DNA of 64,000 nt from Lactarius indigo (GCA_025766275.1 JAFKAC010000010.1:1860001-1924000), one strand, 5' to 3'. Counted from the first letter of the stretch, positions 1-12,250 are shown. Translations and numbers: made by a program. Notes: a model not told the origin generated them from the sequence alone.

Positions 1-144
1 CGACGCTGCCTACTGGGATACGTTGTGTCGCACGATGGCACGAGCTGTAGGTCTAAGCACACGCACTCCCACGTCGCCACACCGGAGGAAGACGACGAGT
101 ATGTGGAGGCGATGCATTACGGACTGGAGCATCGCCCCCTTTAG
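1..144 (+). CDS. PriA-like secreted cysteine-rich protein, 3' end only
   Basis: Reading frame 1 is open from the window edge to a TAG at 142-144. It encodes the last 47 residues of the PriA-like family found six more times at 26.7-54.5 kb. It shares the RRCLxGYVVSHDGTSCRSKH core, the acidic EEDDEY stretch and the EHRPL ending. The rest of the gene lies outside the window, so its integrity is unknown. Unlike the other six copies it is on the plus strand, so this end of the cluster is inverted. The 3' flank that follows it is homologous to the flank of the copy at 26735-27801. Family membership is certain from the paralogues; function is inferred only from PriA. Confidence 0.85.
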   Translation, partial: RRCLLGYVVSHDGTSCRSKHTHSHVATPEEDDEYVEAMHYGLEHRPL

Positions 145-702
145 AGGAAATGGGCGATCAAGATCCAACATTCGGTACTAACGTGGTATTGCAGAGCAGA
201 GCACAAGACAACAGCTTCTAACTAGGCTATAACCCCCCGGGCCCCCACTGTCTCCACGACGTTCAACACTCCCTAAGATATACTCTCGTTGCTCTTTCTT
301 TATGGTTGGGTTTCATAGTGATTTTTTGGACGCTTGTCGCACCCCGTATAGTAATAGTGATAATATATCCTGGCACTGACTGGGATCTCCCGTGCTGGTA
401 TACTAAGAGTATCAATCAGCGTTTACGGTATCGATCTAGTGTGATTATGTCTGTGGTCCGTCCGCATCAAGAGGGTACATTTAGTCCGATTAGGGTTATA
501 ATAACCAATAGTACGGTGATCTCTCTCTCTCTCGGCAGCGATGGAGGGCTCTAAACTCCATTCTCCGGACCTGGGCCTGAAGGTGATCGCCCTTGATTTC
601 TTTCAGGAGTTAGTCTGGGCGATTTATTGAGGGGCGCTGGTCCAAGGTCCATCCACGTCCAAGACCATACAAAACCGTCTGTACTCGGAACAATGTCGCG
701 AT
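145..702 (+). repeat. Block X0: duplicated 3' flank of the PriA-like genes
   Basis: This stretch is the reverse complement of roughly 26180-26734 with modest divergence. It is related to the sequence downstream of every PriA-like gene in the window. Shared landmarks are the ATCAAGGGCGATCGCCTTGA-type tract and a segment near GACGCTTGTCGCACCCCGTA. One open frame at 306-554 resembles one at 26236-26559 but is broken in the other copies, so I read the block as non-coding. Its far edge joins an NLR fragment. Confidence 0.75.
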
Positions 703-1425
703 GAGCACCAGAAGCAGCATTGTAATTGACAGATGGATCGGGGGGCGCGATCCATTTTCGAAGGTCCTTGTGTAACTCGTTCCTTGTGAAAAGATATCAA
801 GTTTTCGTGATCAGCGGCGGTGAGATCAAGAGATGACGAGCGGTTCAAGTCGCTGACCTGATTGACTACGTGTTAAATCGCTACTCCGGTCTCCTTTACT
901 TTGTCGTCGATGCCGTGGGTGATTGCCAGGGCTTCTGCTGCTGCCATCCAAGCCTCCTCTTGCGTCAATGCGTCAAGCCGCTGAGGCGCATCCTCCACTT
1001 CATTCCTTCCGATCAGCTTCTTGAGATATTTCTCTGCATGAAGATTGAATTTTGGGTATGTATCAACCAGGAAGGACATACTCGTTCGTCCCTGCCCGAT
1101 CTCCTTTGTCTCGGTTCCAAGGATCGAGAGTACCTCAACCATGATCTGTACGATAATGTCCGCCATAGCTGCAGTCGGCCGGACCTCGATATATTCCTCG
1201 AGTCGCTTAAAGAAGTATTCCAAGCGGCCAAACAAGTCTTTGACAGCATTTTCGCTAGAGCGGACATCCTTGACCGCCTAAAAGATAGTGGTGTCACCGA
1301 AGACACACGCCGAGTCAAGAAAGATGCTCACCTGAAGGAGGATACCAATCCCAGCAAAGATCGCATTCGAAGGTGGGGATATCTGTTGTCATTCAAATCA
1401 GAGGGTAGATCTCGAGCGGGTCGAG
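703..1425 (-). pseudogene. Fragment of a Goodbye-NACHT (STAND/NLR) gene
   Basis: The minus strand matches the intact NLR gene at 35369-39971 from within intron 1 to mid exon 5. Introns 2, 3 and 4 are retained at the same places with GT and AG borders, so the copy arose at the DNA level. The readable part covers the second half of the N-terminal Goodbye-type domain and the linker towards NACHT. It stops just before the Walker A region. At about 703 the homology switches abruptly to the PriA 3' flank block. There is no start exon, no NACHT core and no ankyrin repeats, so it cannot encode a working receptor. The coding parts show few changes from the intact gene, which suggests a fairly recent origin. 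Confidence 0.8.
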
Positions 1426-3117
1426 CCTAGCCATGCTCGCGATACAGTATCGAAGGACATGTAGCGACCCAAGTTACCTTGCAAGTCGATTTCATAGTTG
1501 CATGAAATACAGTACTATACCTTAGGTGCACCGTCGCCATGGATACTTTCCAAGGTCACATCCATGTCGCAAAGTAGAGCCTGTCTGGGTCAAATAGACG
1601 TCCCATGAGATCCTGAGTCCTGAATATCCGACGATACGCCTTGGGATTTGGCCAGTGTCATGACCGAGTCATGTAGATTGCGAATGGCCTTTTTCTACGG
1701 TGCTTTCATCGACTTGGTTGCCAAGGCGCTAAGAGAAGGCCAGGTAAGGGCAACGTGGGCGCAATGAGGGAGGATGGGATGGGATGCCGCATTGGCAAGG
1801 CAAGAGGACGTCAGGGATTCTTTGAAGGGGTGCCGCGTGTAAACAAAAAAAAATGACGACCAGCCTCTTTGACCCTGCCTTTGGTGTCATCATTCTCGCT
1901 CTCGCTTTCCAATTTCAAACGCAATGTACAGTTGCGAACTCCACAATCTGATGTCTGCATCCGAGTTCCCGTGCAAACAAGAGTGCAAATTCTACAGTCG
2001 CACAAGCCTGAGGTGGCATCACTTAACACCATCACGTACACCATCACGTGATCTACTTCGTTCGTCACCGAAATGCCCGAGAAGATGCCCTCCGTCGACT
2101 GACTGTACGATGCCCCCAAACTAGGGTTGTAAGCTCTCCCGGTCAACTTAGTGTGGGTTGTGCAAACCTGGCCTTAGGGTCCTAGGTGAAATGGCTGTGT
2201 GGCACTTGAAACTCACAAGTCACTTTAACACCGACTTGATCTACGAATCCACCGTGACGATATCATCGCTCATCGCTCTTGAAGCCGCTCTCATGGAATT
2301 ATCAGGGGTCAAAGGATCAAAAGAAGAGAAAAGGTGCAAAGTTTTCAGGCGCTGACAAAATCCATGTAAGTTCCATCGCTGCTCCCCCTGGCTGAGTGTT
2401 TCCGTACTCACGAGACCTAGTTGCAGCGAGGATCCGCTATCTACGTCATCTTTCCCACGACGCCGGACATGCCCACGCTGAACCAAATCCCACTTGGGAC
2501 CCCACGCTACCCTCATTGTCATCGTCAAAGATCTCGGAGCTGTCTATCTTTAATGCGTATATACCCACACGCCGAGATAACGGTTGGGAAGACACACTTG
2601 ATCGTACACTCTTCAGCATACTGATGGTAGTTGAAGAGCGCCGGAACCACTCCCACTGGCCAATCAACCCACCGGACAAACATCCACACTGCGGTTGCCT
2701 CTCGTCTACTAACTTTTCCTTGTCCGTCTGTCTGCCTCCATGCTTGCCTAAATCGCGCTTTCTTTTTTGGCCAGGACTGGCTGGATACCTCGATATCCTG
2801 CTGCATTCCCACGATAGAGTGTTCATTTTCTACTTGTCTTGTCAGTGACTTACCACTTGTTAAGATATATTAGCAGCACATGTGTCGTGTATCTGACCTG
2901 TAAGTTTATTTTGTCTTTTCCTTCTGCCGTTTTCATCGCTTGATGTGTCTGCGCGTTAGGGTACCGCTGAGAGCAATGTTAGTTACAGTAACTACGGATG
3001 ACCGGCGAGTCTGTCGTTAATGCAACAAGTCAGGACTAATCGATCAGGCCTCATACATTACAAATCGTTGACCCAGAAAGTAAACTGTTGGTACTAAGAA
3101 CAGTCGTCATCTGGCGA
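1426..3117. other. Intergenic, no gene recognised
   Basis: Short overlapping frames on both strands (for example minus 1811-2146 and plus 2396-2848) have no recognisable domain, no consistent splice pattern and no matching copy elsewhere in the window. The part next to 3118 probably contains the 3' UTR of the DUF6535 gene. Confidence 0.5.
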
Positions 3118-6100
3118 CTATGAAGAAGGCACGCGAGCACGCGAGCGGGAGATAACCCGCATTGCCTGTGTCGCAAATGGACGTTGCCCCAAAGTTCTAC
3201 CTAGCTCTTTCATCGCATCATCAATATGTGAACCAGACTGCCCTTCTACTAGGTTCCCCAACAGTACCAGAAGCTCGTTGGTGATGTATTCCGGGTAATA
3301 GCGATAAGAAATGATGCCACGGTCGTCGAAAGCCAGATCGCAGACAAGGTTAAGAATGACACGCTGCGTCCCGATAGAATCTTTGTGTTGTCTCCAGCCG
3401 GATGTGATGGCTCTGAACGTTCCAATATAAAGCGCGAAGTATGTGTCCTGCGACCACGTCACGGATAATAGTTGTCCAAGCACGAGTAAGAAAAGTTCGA
3501 CAGAAAATCCCAACCCGCCACCATCACGGAGATCGAGCAGGCGCCATAGTTGTCGTTCCATCAAATGTGGTCGACTAACAACTGAGCGCCCGCGATCAGT
3601 GTCGTTCCACAGGGTCCCCAGACTCTCGAGGATCTCCTGGTGGACGCCATTGCCCCGTCCGTTGATGATATCGCGCAATTTTGGGGCAAAGGAGCATAAA
3701 AGTCGAAGGCGCTGACACAGGAATACGAACTGGGGTGTGAACGCTTGTCCTTGTCCCCCGGCAACTGATGAGTTGAAGAATTGGATTGGCTGGATGGGTT
3801 CTACCCTCCTGAACTCATCAAAAGATACACCGGGTAGATGTGCGCTCAAACGATGGCTGACCGATTGGATCATAAGGTCGACATGAGAGACGGACATGTC
3901 AATGCGCTCGATCTGGCCTGCCACATCGGCGATATTTTCAAGCATAGAAATGTCGGCTTCGTGGTCGCGTGCTAGGACCTCTCTAACTTGCTCTTCCGTT
4001 CTACCCACTTGACCGATGCTGAATGCTCTTCTCAGCCCATCAACGCAAAATTTGCTTGCGGTCTCGAAATATTCGTCAATCCTTCGGGAGGTCTCGAGTG
4101 CCTTCTCAGCGATTTCATCAATGTTTGTTTGTTCACCGTCATCTTCTATTTGGAACCTTGAAAAGTGTTTGAGAGAAAGGTGTGTATGCCATTTGATCAC
4201 AGAGCTGTTTAAACCCCTTCGGGTGATGACCACAAGGGATAGGCATATCCAGCGCGTGAGAAATGACTCGTCAGATCCTGCTGCTGACAGCTCACGGATC
4301 TTCTCGAATTCGCCGAGTTTGCTGAGTAACGTCCTAATATCTCCAAACAGCTCCAGTTTAATACCAGCACAGAACACGAGTGATGCCACTGTTTCAACGC
4401 ATCCACGTGCACGCTTGCGCCACAATTCCTTGCTCGTGAATACTCGAGGATTGTCGCACGTATCAAGTAGGCGCCGTACACGTTTGCAAAGGTCGTTAAT
4501 GGTAAGATCTCTGGCTAGATTAGGATTGTTGGCTGCGCGAGGTATTGACCGGGTCACCATCATGTCGTAGGGGATGCCATTCACGGCGCGTGTTCCAATA
4601 ATACATTCAAAAAGACGAAAGAGGCTGTGAGGATGGCAAGTGCGCTGTGAAAGGGAACCGCGACGTGGTAGAACGGACATCTGGAAGTCCACTTCCGTTT
4701 GCGATCTGACTGTGGGATTATTTGGCCTGGAATTCGTGTCTTCGTATTGCGTTACTTCAGAAGCCTTTCTCCATACTTCGACGCCCCATTTTGACATAAA
4801 GGTGCCTGGGATAGCCATCACAAATGATTCCATCTCGTCGTCCTCTGTGCTATTATCGATCAACCATCGGATTGCCTGTACGTCACGACCTTTGCGTTCT
4901 TCGTTCTCTTCCATCGCCAGCTGCACTTGCCCTTCAGACATCTTCAGGCTCACAGTCTTGAGAGCTCCATTAGAGGCCCGATCCGAGTAGGTTTGTGGAT
5001 GCACCTTCCGAATTACATACCAGATCAGGCCGGAAAATGGGTTTCGAAATGGAGATTGGGGGGTTAGGATCGGAGCAAACATGCTCAAGACGTAAAGCAA
5101 CCCGCAAACGGTAATTGGAACGATAGTGGTGATTGCGATGGTCGTGTTCAGTGCAAGGAGCGAGTCGCCGAGGCCCAAGAAGAATAAGAAGAGGGAAACA
5201 TGGACGAGTCCGGGTACAGATTCCGCCACCACCGGCATATACCACCCCTCTGCGCCTTCATATAGATACTGGCGCAGTCGCGCACTCTTCAGGGGGTTGC
5301 TGTACCGCTGAAACACGTGCATATAGTCCCGTACCCATTGTTGGACGAGCGTTGCGAGGAGCGCAGCGGTAAGGCTGAACACAAGGCTCATGAACCAGAA
5401 AGCGTTGACCCGGACATCGGACGGATTTGGTGTGAAAGCGGGATAAGGTGGAGGTAGAGTGGATGGGATGGAGACCTGTGGGGCGATGGTAGAGACCTGA
5501 TTCGAGATCTGGGCAAGCAGCGCAACATTCTGTTGCTGGTAGTAGACCATTTGCTGAGTAGGATCGACTTGAAGGTCATGAATCTTATCGGTGATAAAGG
5601 AAACAAGAGCAGCAGAGAATAAACCGGCCTGTACGATGATGATAAATTAGCTCGGGGCAGTAAATGCCGGATGGAAATAGATACACACAAATATAAGGAC
5701 GCCATCCATATCGTCTTTTAGGGATCGAATTCGAGCTTCGTCGTGGCTCTTTGCTTCCTTCATGTGAAGAGACCAGAATGCGTTGGCGTTGTCGTCGAAA
5801 TCCCCAATCACGCGAGGTATCTCAGGGGGGGCCGGAGCTGGCAGAGCGGTGTCACGGAAGGTTTTACGATCGCCAGGTTGATGATCGTCACCTATAGTGT
5901 TTGTATCATGTCAGATTCAAGTCACCTGGATACTCCAAAACTCACCAGAGTTGATGGGTCCGTTAATTTGGGCCTGGCCCTGGGACCGAGTTGACGAGCT
6001 AACCTGATCTTCGCGGTCTGCTTTCCCGGCTGGTGCATTACTTCCACTGGCTCTCGAAGCTTCGCCATCGCGTCTGTACATGCGGGTGCTCATTTCGTGG

Positions 6101-6129
6101 GCTCCTCTCCGTCTGGCCTCTATAGACAA
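3118..6129 (-). CDS. DUF6535 domain membrane protein
   Basis: Three exons (6129-5946, 5891-5689, 5628-3118) join in frame into 965 residues; the introns are 54 and 60 bp. After a polar N-terminus come the DUF6535 hallmarks: a D-N-A-N-A-F-W stretch, then KDDMDGVLIFAGLFSA leading into the first membrane helix, then ALLAQIS. Three more hydrophobic helices follow (around FWFMSLVFSLTAALLATLV, SLFLFFLGLGDSLLAL and TTIVPITVCGLLYVLSMF). The long C-terminal part is soluble and has no domain I recognise. DUF6535 is an abundant, functionally uncharacterised family of Agaricomycetes. The start at 6129 was chosen as the first Met of the open exon; a Met 12 codons later is possible. No role can be inferred from the neighbours. 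Confidence 0.85.
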
Positions 6130-6423
6130 AGGGATGAGTAGAGAGCAAGACAGAAGTTGTATTGCAGGCCTTCTTCCTGAGGTTGGGCCTCAAGGTCAGC
6201 ACCTCGAGAGTTGATTCTTCTCCTGGATTTCCTAGTCATTACAAGCTGTGCAGATTGTGGGTAAGAGGGCAGAGGAGGGAAGGTCGCAGAGGTCAAGGTA
6301 CCAGGGGGGGCTCCAGGAGAAGGCTACCAACTGACTGTATGCTGTCCGGCTCGGGAACGCGGGAATCAGATCCCCGAGGTAACCGAGTCTGACTTGTTTG
6401 TGTCGTGCTACGTGCAGCAGCGC

Positions 6424-7684
6424 ATGCAGCAGATTCTTTCCGCGGCAACCGTCGCTGCGATTGGGCTTTCGTGCAAAGCGTACCTCCACTCAGGACTCTG
6501 TTCCATCTCCGTCCGTGGCCTCCCACACCTTCTCGAGGCCCTTAACAGCCCAGAGAGACGGAACGGGCAGGGTCTGGTCACAGGTGACCGCTTCCTCTTT
6601 CCATACACACGCCAACACTGACCTCATGTATGTACCCGCACACACAAAGTCTCTAACCATCTCTCCACGTGCGCCGTTCCCATTCCTTCGCTCTCTCGCA
6701 CGCGTCCGCAAGGCGGGACCGCCCGCGCTCAACCCACGCTTGCAGGCTCGATGACCCACTCACCTGGGGCATCCTCCCCGCGCGCACCTACCTGCAATCC
6801 CACATGACGCGGTGGACCCTCGGCGCATCGGACATCATGTTCACCAACCCGTATGGACGCCCGCTTCCTTTTCTCGTCGTGCCCTCATCACCCCTGCAGC
6901 GTCTTTTCCGCATTCTTCAGGAAAGGTCAGGTGCTCGAGACTTTCCGTGGTACAGGCATATACCAGCCCGCGATCGACACCGCGATTGAAAAGCTGCGCG
7001 CGGGCGCGTGGGTGCGTCCGTCCCAAACGTCTACCTTCTCACATTTATATTTTGCCGAATTCGTAGATACACCTCTTCGCAGAGGGGAAGGTATGCCAGC
7101 CTCACACGTACGCGACGGACCTCCAGACGGGACTCGCGCGTCTACGGCGCTTCAAGTGGGGCGTGTATGTCCCCCCCTCGCACCTTCTCCCCCCAAAATG
7201 AAACTCACTCTCTGACGCCTTACGTTCTCACCACGCCAGCGGCCGCATCGTAATGGAGACCCCGCGTCCTCCCACGATCATCCCCATGTGGATAACCGGT
7301 GCGCTCCTTCTCCGACCTCTTTCTCTTTGTCTCTAAGCGCACACACACGCAGGCTTCGACAAGCTCATGCCAGAAGGCCGCAACGCGCCGTGGAAATACC
7401 TCCCGCGCCCTGGCGCGCGCCTGAGCGTGACGTTCGGCGCGCCAGTGCCACCCGCAGCGGTGCACGGTGCGCTCGGTGCGACGAAGCGCTCAAATGTCGT
7501 TCCTGGGGAAGCAGCGGAGGCACAGGAGACACGGCGACGTGAGGACAGGGAGGTGCGCATCGCGCTCACGGGAGTCGTCCAGCGCGCCGTGGAGGCACTT
7601 GGGCGCCAGGTGTCGGGGAATCTACTTACTGGCCCAGGGCCCGGGCTACAGCTGCCGCTACCACCACTGCAGAAAAAGACTTGA
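6424..7684 (+). CDS. TAZ1: Tafazzin (monolysocardiolipin acyltransferase)
   Basis: Seven exons (6424-6583, 6650-6668, 6746-6850, 6900-7011, 7067-7164, 7240-7298, 7353-7684) join in frame into 294 residues. The PlsC-type acyltransferase motif N-H-L-S-T-L-D-D (His57, Asp62; H-x4-D) is assembled across the 19-bp exon 2. The second motif F-A-E-G-K-V is at about residue 136, and the RGTGIYQPAID and TDLQTGLARLRRFKWGVGR stretches are typical of tafazzins. Tafazzin transfers acyl chains between phospholipids to remodel cardiolipin on mitochondrial membranes. The start matches the short N-terminus usual for fungal tafazzins. The 3' end is duplicated downstream (12041-12250), and the gene converges on the CAX-like gene at 8163. 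Confidence 0.92.
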
Positions 7685-10560
7685 AAGAGGCCCCTCCTTG
7701 GTTCATCCGATAAGAATTGTAGATGTGTAGAAAATCTACTGCTTTTTGTCGTACCCGCTGGGCAATTAGACGGGGACTGACGTGACATGCCGTTGAAGTT
7801 TAAAACCAGTAGACCTGAGGCTTGAAGCCTTGGAGCCTGACGTAGACAAGGTGTCTCTGGCGTTTCTCCAAAAGCCCCACTGTATTATGGTGTCGAGCCC
7901 ACGTGACAAGAGTCATGGGCCGCTCGAGAAATAAATGCACAAGCGTAAAGTAATAGATGCACAGAACCCATTGCAGGTGCAGTAGGATAATAACGTAATG
8001 TATAATGTACGGGATTGCAACGAATGTAACGTGTAGAACGAGCGCAAAAGGTCCAAATATGTGACTAACGAAAAAAAAAAGGTCGATGGTAATGTCTCTC
8101 ACTGCGCAATGCAACCAGGTGCGGTGGAGCAGCCGCAAGTCGAAACCCAGGGGTTCCCTGTTTTAATGAGAATCTTCCACGCCCTCTAAGAGTGCGGTCG
8201 CGATGCTCGTGCATGCGTTCATAATGCCCATATCACTTTGGCCGCTATAGTACCACGCCGAGAGTCCCTGTGTAGCGCATGCACACAGTCAACAGTGCAT
8301 TCGATGGGAAAAAAATGGGGGAAGAACGCACGACCATGACGTAGAACGCAACGAGGATGGAGCCCTCTGCCCAGTTAGTCTTGGCATCAGCTGTGACAGA
8401 GTTCACGATGAAGCAGGCGCCAACGAGGAGCATGACTTCGAATAGATCTGAGCGCGTTTTCTTTTTAGTACGGGGAAAGAGGGCTTTTACTTGGGGCGGC
8501 CTACCGAAGAGCATAGACATGGGCTTGTTAGTCCACCAGCCGAGGAGCGTGACAAATGGCATCCAGAAGAGCAGGAACTGGATGCTCACGTCGATAGAAC
8601 GTGCCTGGGCAAGACTCTCGCGGCGCGCCGGCTCTAAGTTGCTGCGGAATAACGTCTTCAGCAACTTGTGGGTGAAATAGGTGACGGCGATGGTAGCGTC
8701 TGCGGAGAAAGACACAATCGGGAGGAGGACGATACCGAACCACCTACAAAGAAGAAAAAGGGAACAGGCCCGCGTGGTGAGTATGCAGTGTGATAATAAG
8801 AGAAAAAAAACGCACTCCTCTTGGATGTAGTCCCATTCGCGCACGAATTCTATGCTTTCAATGAGCTACAAGGGAAGGAGTAGTTGGCACGATGTTTGCA
8901 CGAATGGAAAAGAAGGGGAATGACGCACAAACTCGGCCGTGACACTCATGAGTACCACGGTGATTGCCAGTAAAATGAGACACGCCCAAGGGTTCACCTC
9001 CGGTTCTGTCCCATTATGCTCCTGTTCCTTGGGCAGCACCACCTCCGGGTCGTCAGGATGGTGCGTGAACGCGTTATTCGCGCCAGGAGGGTGGTTCAGG
9101 TAGAAAAGCGAACCAACATAGCTGCAAAGCCAATGTCAATATCAGGACTAGAAAACCGAAAGAGGCGCACATGACGAGAAGAATGACAGCAAAGCCGCGA
9201 CTGATGCAGAGAAAGTCACCTCTGACTTTGTCAGAAAGGGCGGTGGCAATTTCGGGGCTGTTGTTGTTATTAATATCGGTAGCCGCAAAGAATGCAGACG
9301 GAATGGCGAGCGCCACGACACTGTCAGTGTCATCAGCATCTTGTCGTCCTTGCCCGAGACGAAGAGTGAACCCACCCGACTGTGAGGAGCGTGTGATTCA
9401 ACTGAGAGCGGTGAGGATGCAACTTTTGTTCCCGTATATTGGAGCCACCAGTAAAGAACGCGGTACCCGGGACAAGTAGCAGGTGAAGCAAGACGACGCC
9501 TGGGCAGATGGGCTCCTTATGGGATACTGGTCCCATGGCGGGTATCGCAAATCACTCACCGGTAATCGTGGACTGCAGAAGTTTGAGTCTGTGGCAGCCA
9601 GCCAGTCAGTCGTGGTTCCCTAACGCATGTGTAGGTATACTGGATACGTACTCGCATTTTAAAAGAAGGATTATTGCGAGGGCAGCTTCCACGGCGCTAG
9701 GGACCAAATTTCAGCGCATTACTACCGATAAAGTCAAAACTCGGGAAACTCAGACATACTTGTGCAGCGTAATCATGACCAAGTCGCCTAGGTCCGTCCC
9801 AAGGTACATTGCCATCTGCTCACCACCCCAGTCGAAGAGCATTCCGAGTGGGACGATGGCAAGGAAAGAGACTGAAACGAATAAATAAATCGACTCGAAT
9901 TTTTTTTCCCATGACATACGTGCAAAAGTGGCGCTATTCCCCCAGTGACCATAGTGGGACGCCCAGGCGAGAGGAATGAAGATGAGAAACGAGTTGATCC
10001 CTGCGTAGTGTACACCGCAAATACAGTAAGACAGATGACGAAGACGGAACTTTTCCTGGCCTACAGGAAACGAAGAATATGGCTCTGGCACTATCCCACC
10101 AGCCCACCTTGCGTCTGTTCTTCCACGAGAAACGTTGCCGAAAGCGGCACGAGGAGGGGAGGAGAGGGGAGTTGCCGACAGTGTGTGCCCGTGACAGCAT
10201 TTCCTTGTCGGGGATGGACCCTTGGGAAGCCATGATAAGAACTGGGCTTAATGTGTGTTAGATGCTCAAATCGAGCTCCAACGTCCAGAGGAAGTGGGTG
10301 GGTGGGGTTGTGTGATGGCGAACGAAGAGATAATTTGTATGATTGACGAGCGTCTCGGATTTGTTTTCTGTAGACAGTTATGTGCCAAGACGGAACCAAG
10401 ACCGGATCTGTCCACAGCGCGCTGATAGCGCGAATGTTTTTTAAAAATAAAAATAAAAAGACACATTGATAGCGTTACCTCTAAAAGGGCGATACGTAGC
10501 AAAGTTAAAGTGAATCAAATTGGCAATTAGCGATCGTGGGCGGAAGTAAAGGCGTACGAC
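7340..10560. repeat. Tandem duplication, first copy (tafazzin 3' exon plus CAX gene)
   Basis: From the last tafazzin intron to about 300 bp upstream of the CAX-like start codon, this stretch is repeated in the same orientation at about 12041-15390. Both the exons and the introns of the CAX gene are alignable, and so is the promoter side. Confidence 0.8.
8163..10233 (-). CDS. CAX-like Ca2+/H+ (cation) exchanger, copy 1
   Basis: Twelve exons on the minus strand join in frame into 470 residues: 10233-10065, 10000-9920, 9871-9760, 9696-9652, 9588-9560, 9499-9376, 9320-9171, 9121-8929, 8865-8816, 8743-8505, 8447-8332, 8267-8163. All introns are GT-AG and about 48-72 bp. The first half has the exchanger signature G-D-L-V-x-I-T-L-x-N-A-V-E-A followed by LLQSTI and GTAFFTGG. 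The second half has ESIEFV, LLPIVSFSADAT and NWAEG in the inverted-repeat positions of the Na/Ca exchanger fold. This points to a vacuolar or other endomembrane cation/proton antiporter. The second repeat carries S-A-D-A where classic CAX proteins have a Glu-containing N-A-x-E-H, so ion specificity is uncertain. An intact tandem copy lies at 13028-15073. Confidence 0.85.
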
Positions 10561-12040
10561 AGGCAGGGATAGGATACGGCCGCAAGGAACGCCGCGAGTG
10601 TACGGCTGTCAACAGTTGCGGACTTTCCGCATCGTTTCCACCGTCTGCCTAAGCACGCCCCGTTTATTTTTTCTAAATTAAATCAAGGCGCATTTATTAG
10701 CTACAGCGGTTTTTATAACGATAGATCTCGCGGTGGATATCTTACGTCTTCGAGAGTCACCGCCTTGCTCCCGTTTTTAGGTTCGGTATGGCGTCGGGAG
10801 GAAGGGGACCGGCGCATGGTGTATTAGCTCTTCCATAGTAATAGTTGGTGGCAAGAAAGTTTCCAAGCTGGTGGGCTGCATAGAGACTGGGTGGAAGCAC
10901 GAAGTGCCTCTCGATCGGGGTTGGGTTGAAGCGTTTGCGTTCCGAAGCGAACTCGCGATACCCAACCAGCTAGGAATGACGGGTGAGCAAGCCTCGACAC
11001 CCCCAAAATTAGGAATAGTGACGCCGCGGTGCTTACCCCGTAGGTCGCACCCAGGGGGTGAAAATGGCTACTCAGCACCTCATTTTGTGCCCAAAAAGGT
11101 TTGTCCGTCTATGAGACACTTGGTGCACGTTCTGGTACCAAAAGCCGAACGGCCACGGTGAGGTCTTGACCGTCCCGGTCGGCAGTATTGCGCAAAATTT
11201 GCCTCACTTGCAATGTAATGGTCCATGGCAGCTGGCTTCCACTCCCCAGTTGGTGCGACTGGGTATGTTTCACCTGTGGGGTCGTCCAACGAAAAGCGGG
11301 AACGGATCGCTGAGTTGGCTTCGACCGACTGAATTTGAGGCCTGGCACAGTTGGCGTGTATTGCTTCTAACATCTGATTGCAATTACCTTGTGTCCTAAA
11401 GCTACCGTTCTTCTGAACTCCTGTGGATTCTTCTACAAATCCGGCGGGCAAAATTGGTGCATGTGTGTACGTGCAGAGGGTGAGCGCTGTGAGTGTCGGA
11501 CAGTGCGAATGCCAGACTGTTGTCATTTGACACGGAAAGTGACGGTGTCACCAGTGCAAAGCACAGGATACTGTAAGGCTGATCCTGGCCTAACTTGGTC
11601 GCTAGCGTTGCAAATGGCTGGTGGCTGTTCGCGAGATAAAGGCAGCAAACAGCCGACTTGCCGATAGCAGGGCGCGCAAGGCGAACAGCTGGCAATGAGT
11701 GGCAAAATAGCGACTCGGGGGAGGCGGTAAAGGGGCCCATCCAGCCGACGCTCCTTCGTCGCTTCGGCAATTGAATACACAATCAGACTCCTAAAAAAAC
11801 CCAAGAACGGGGTTCATACTTAGGTCAAGGGAAAATTCTCCGGAAATTGGCAAGCTGAGTCCCACACACTATGGGGCGTGCGCAAATGCATTTTCCCTCA
11901 CATCCGGGCTCCGGCCTAGCTACATGCGAACTAGGTAGGGCTGTGCTGGTGAATCTCCTACTATCTGCTCGTAATAGCACACTTATTCTCGGTAATTAGG
12001 ACAAGGTAGTTACTGAGAATAAATGCTCTCCAAAAAAAAA
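10234..12040. other. Upstream of CAX copy 1 and duplication spacer; no gene recognised
   Basis: The first 300 bp or so are the promoter side of CAX copy 1 and recur upstream of copy 2. The rest (about 10560-12040) is unique in the window. Several frames of about 80-150 codons exist on both strands (for example minus 11080-11526 and 11402-11782). None shows a domain, a sensible splice chain or a second copy. Confidence 0.5.
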
Positions 12041-12250
12041 ACACACACACACGCAGGCTTCGACAAACTCGTGCCACCCACGGCGGTGCAGGAAGAGGGA
12101 CGGCAGCGCAAGGACACGGAGGTGCACATCGCGCTCATGGTCCAGCGCGCCGTGAAGGCGCTTGGGCGGCAGGTGTCGGGGAATCTACTCACTGGCCCGG
12201 GGCCTGGGCTACAGCCTCTACTAAGTTACCACCACCGCTGCAGATGAGGA
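12041..12250 (+). pseudogene. Truncated tafazzin C-terminal exon
   Basis: The sequence starts in the CA-rich 3' end of tafazzin intron 6, keeps the acceptor AG, and continues with exon 7 (GFDKL, then the HIALMVQRAV region, QVSGNLLTGPGPGLQ, stop at about 12245-12247). Relative to 7353-7684 it has lost two internal blocks, including the region around the ALGATKRS stretch, yet stays in one reading frame. It lacks all catalytic motifs, so it is a relic of the tandem duplication that produced CAX copy 2. Confidence 0.8.

Noticed and set aside
306..554. Open frame in block X0 with a matching frame at 26236-26559 (minus)
   Set aside because: The pair is similar only because the DNA is duplicated. 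The same stretch is interrupted in the other X blocks, and no domain or start context supports a gene.
6339..6378. Possible extra 5' coding exon of tafazzin
   Set aside because: It would need a 39-bp intron with an incompatible phase; the Met at 6424 matches the family N-terminus.
11080..11782. Minus-strand frames of about 125-150 codons between the CAX copies
   Set aside because: No recognisable motif and no counterpart in the duplicated segment; overlapping frames on both strands are equally open.
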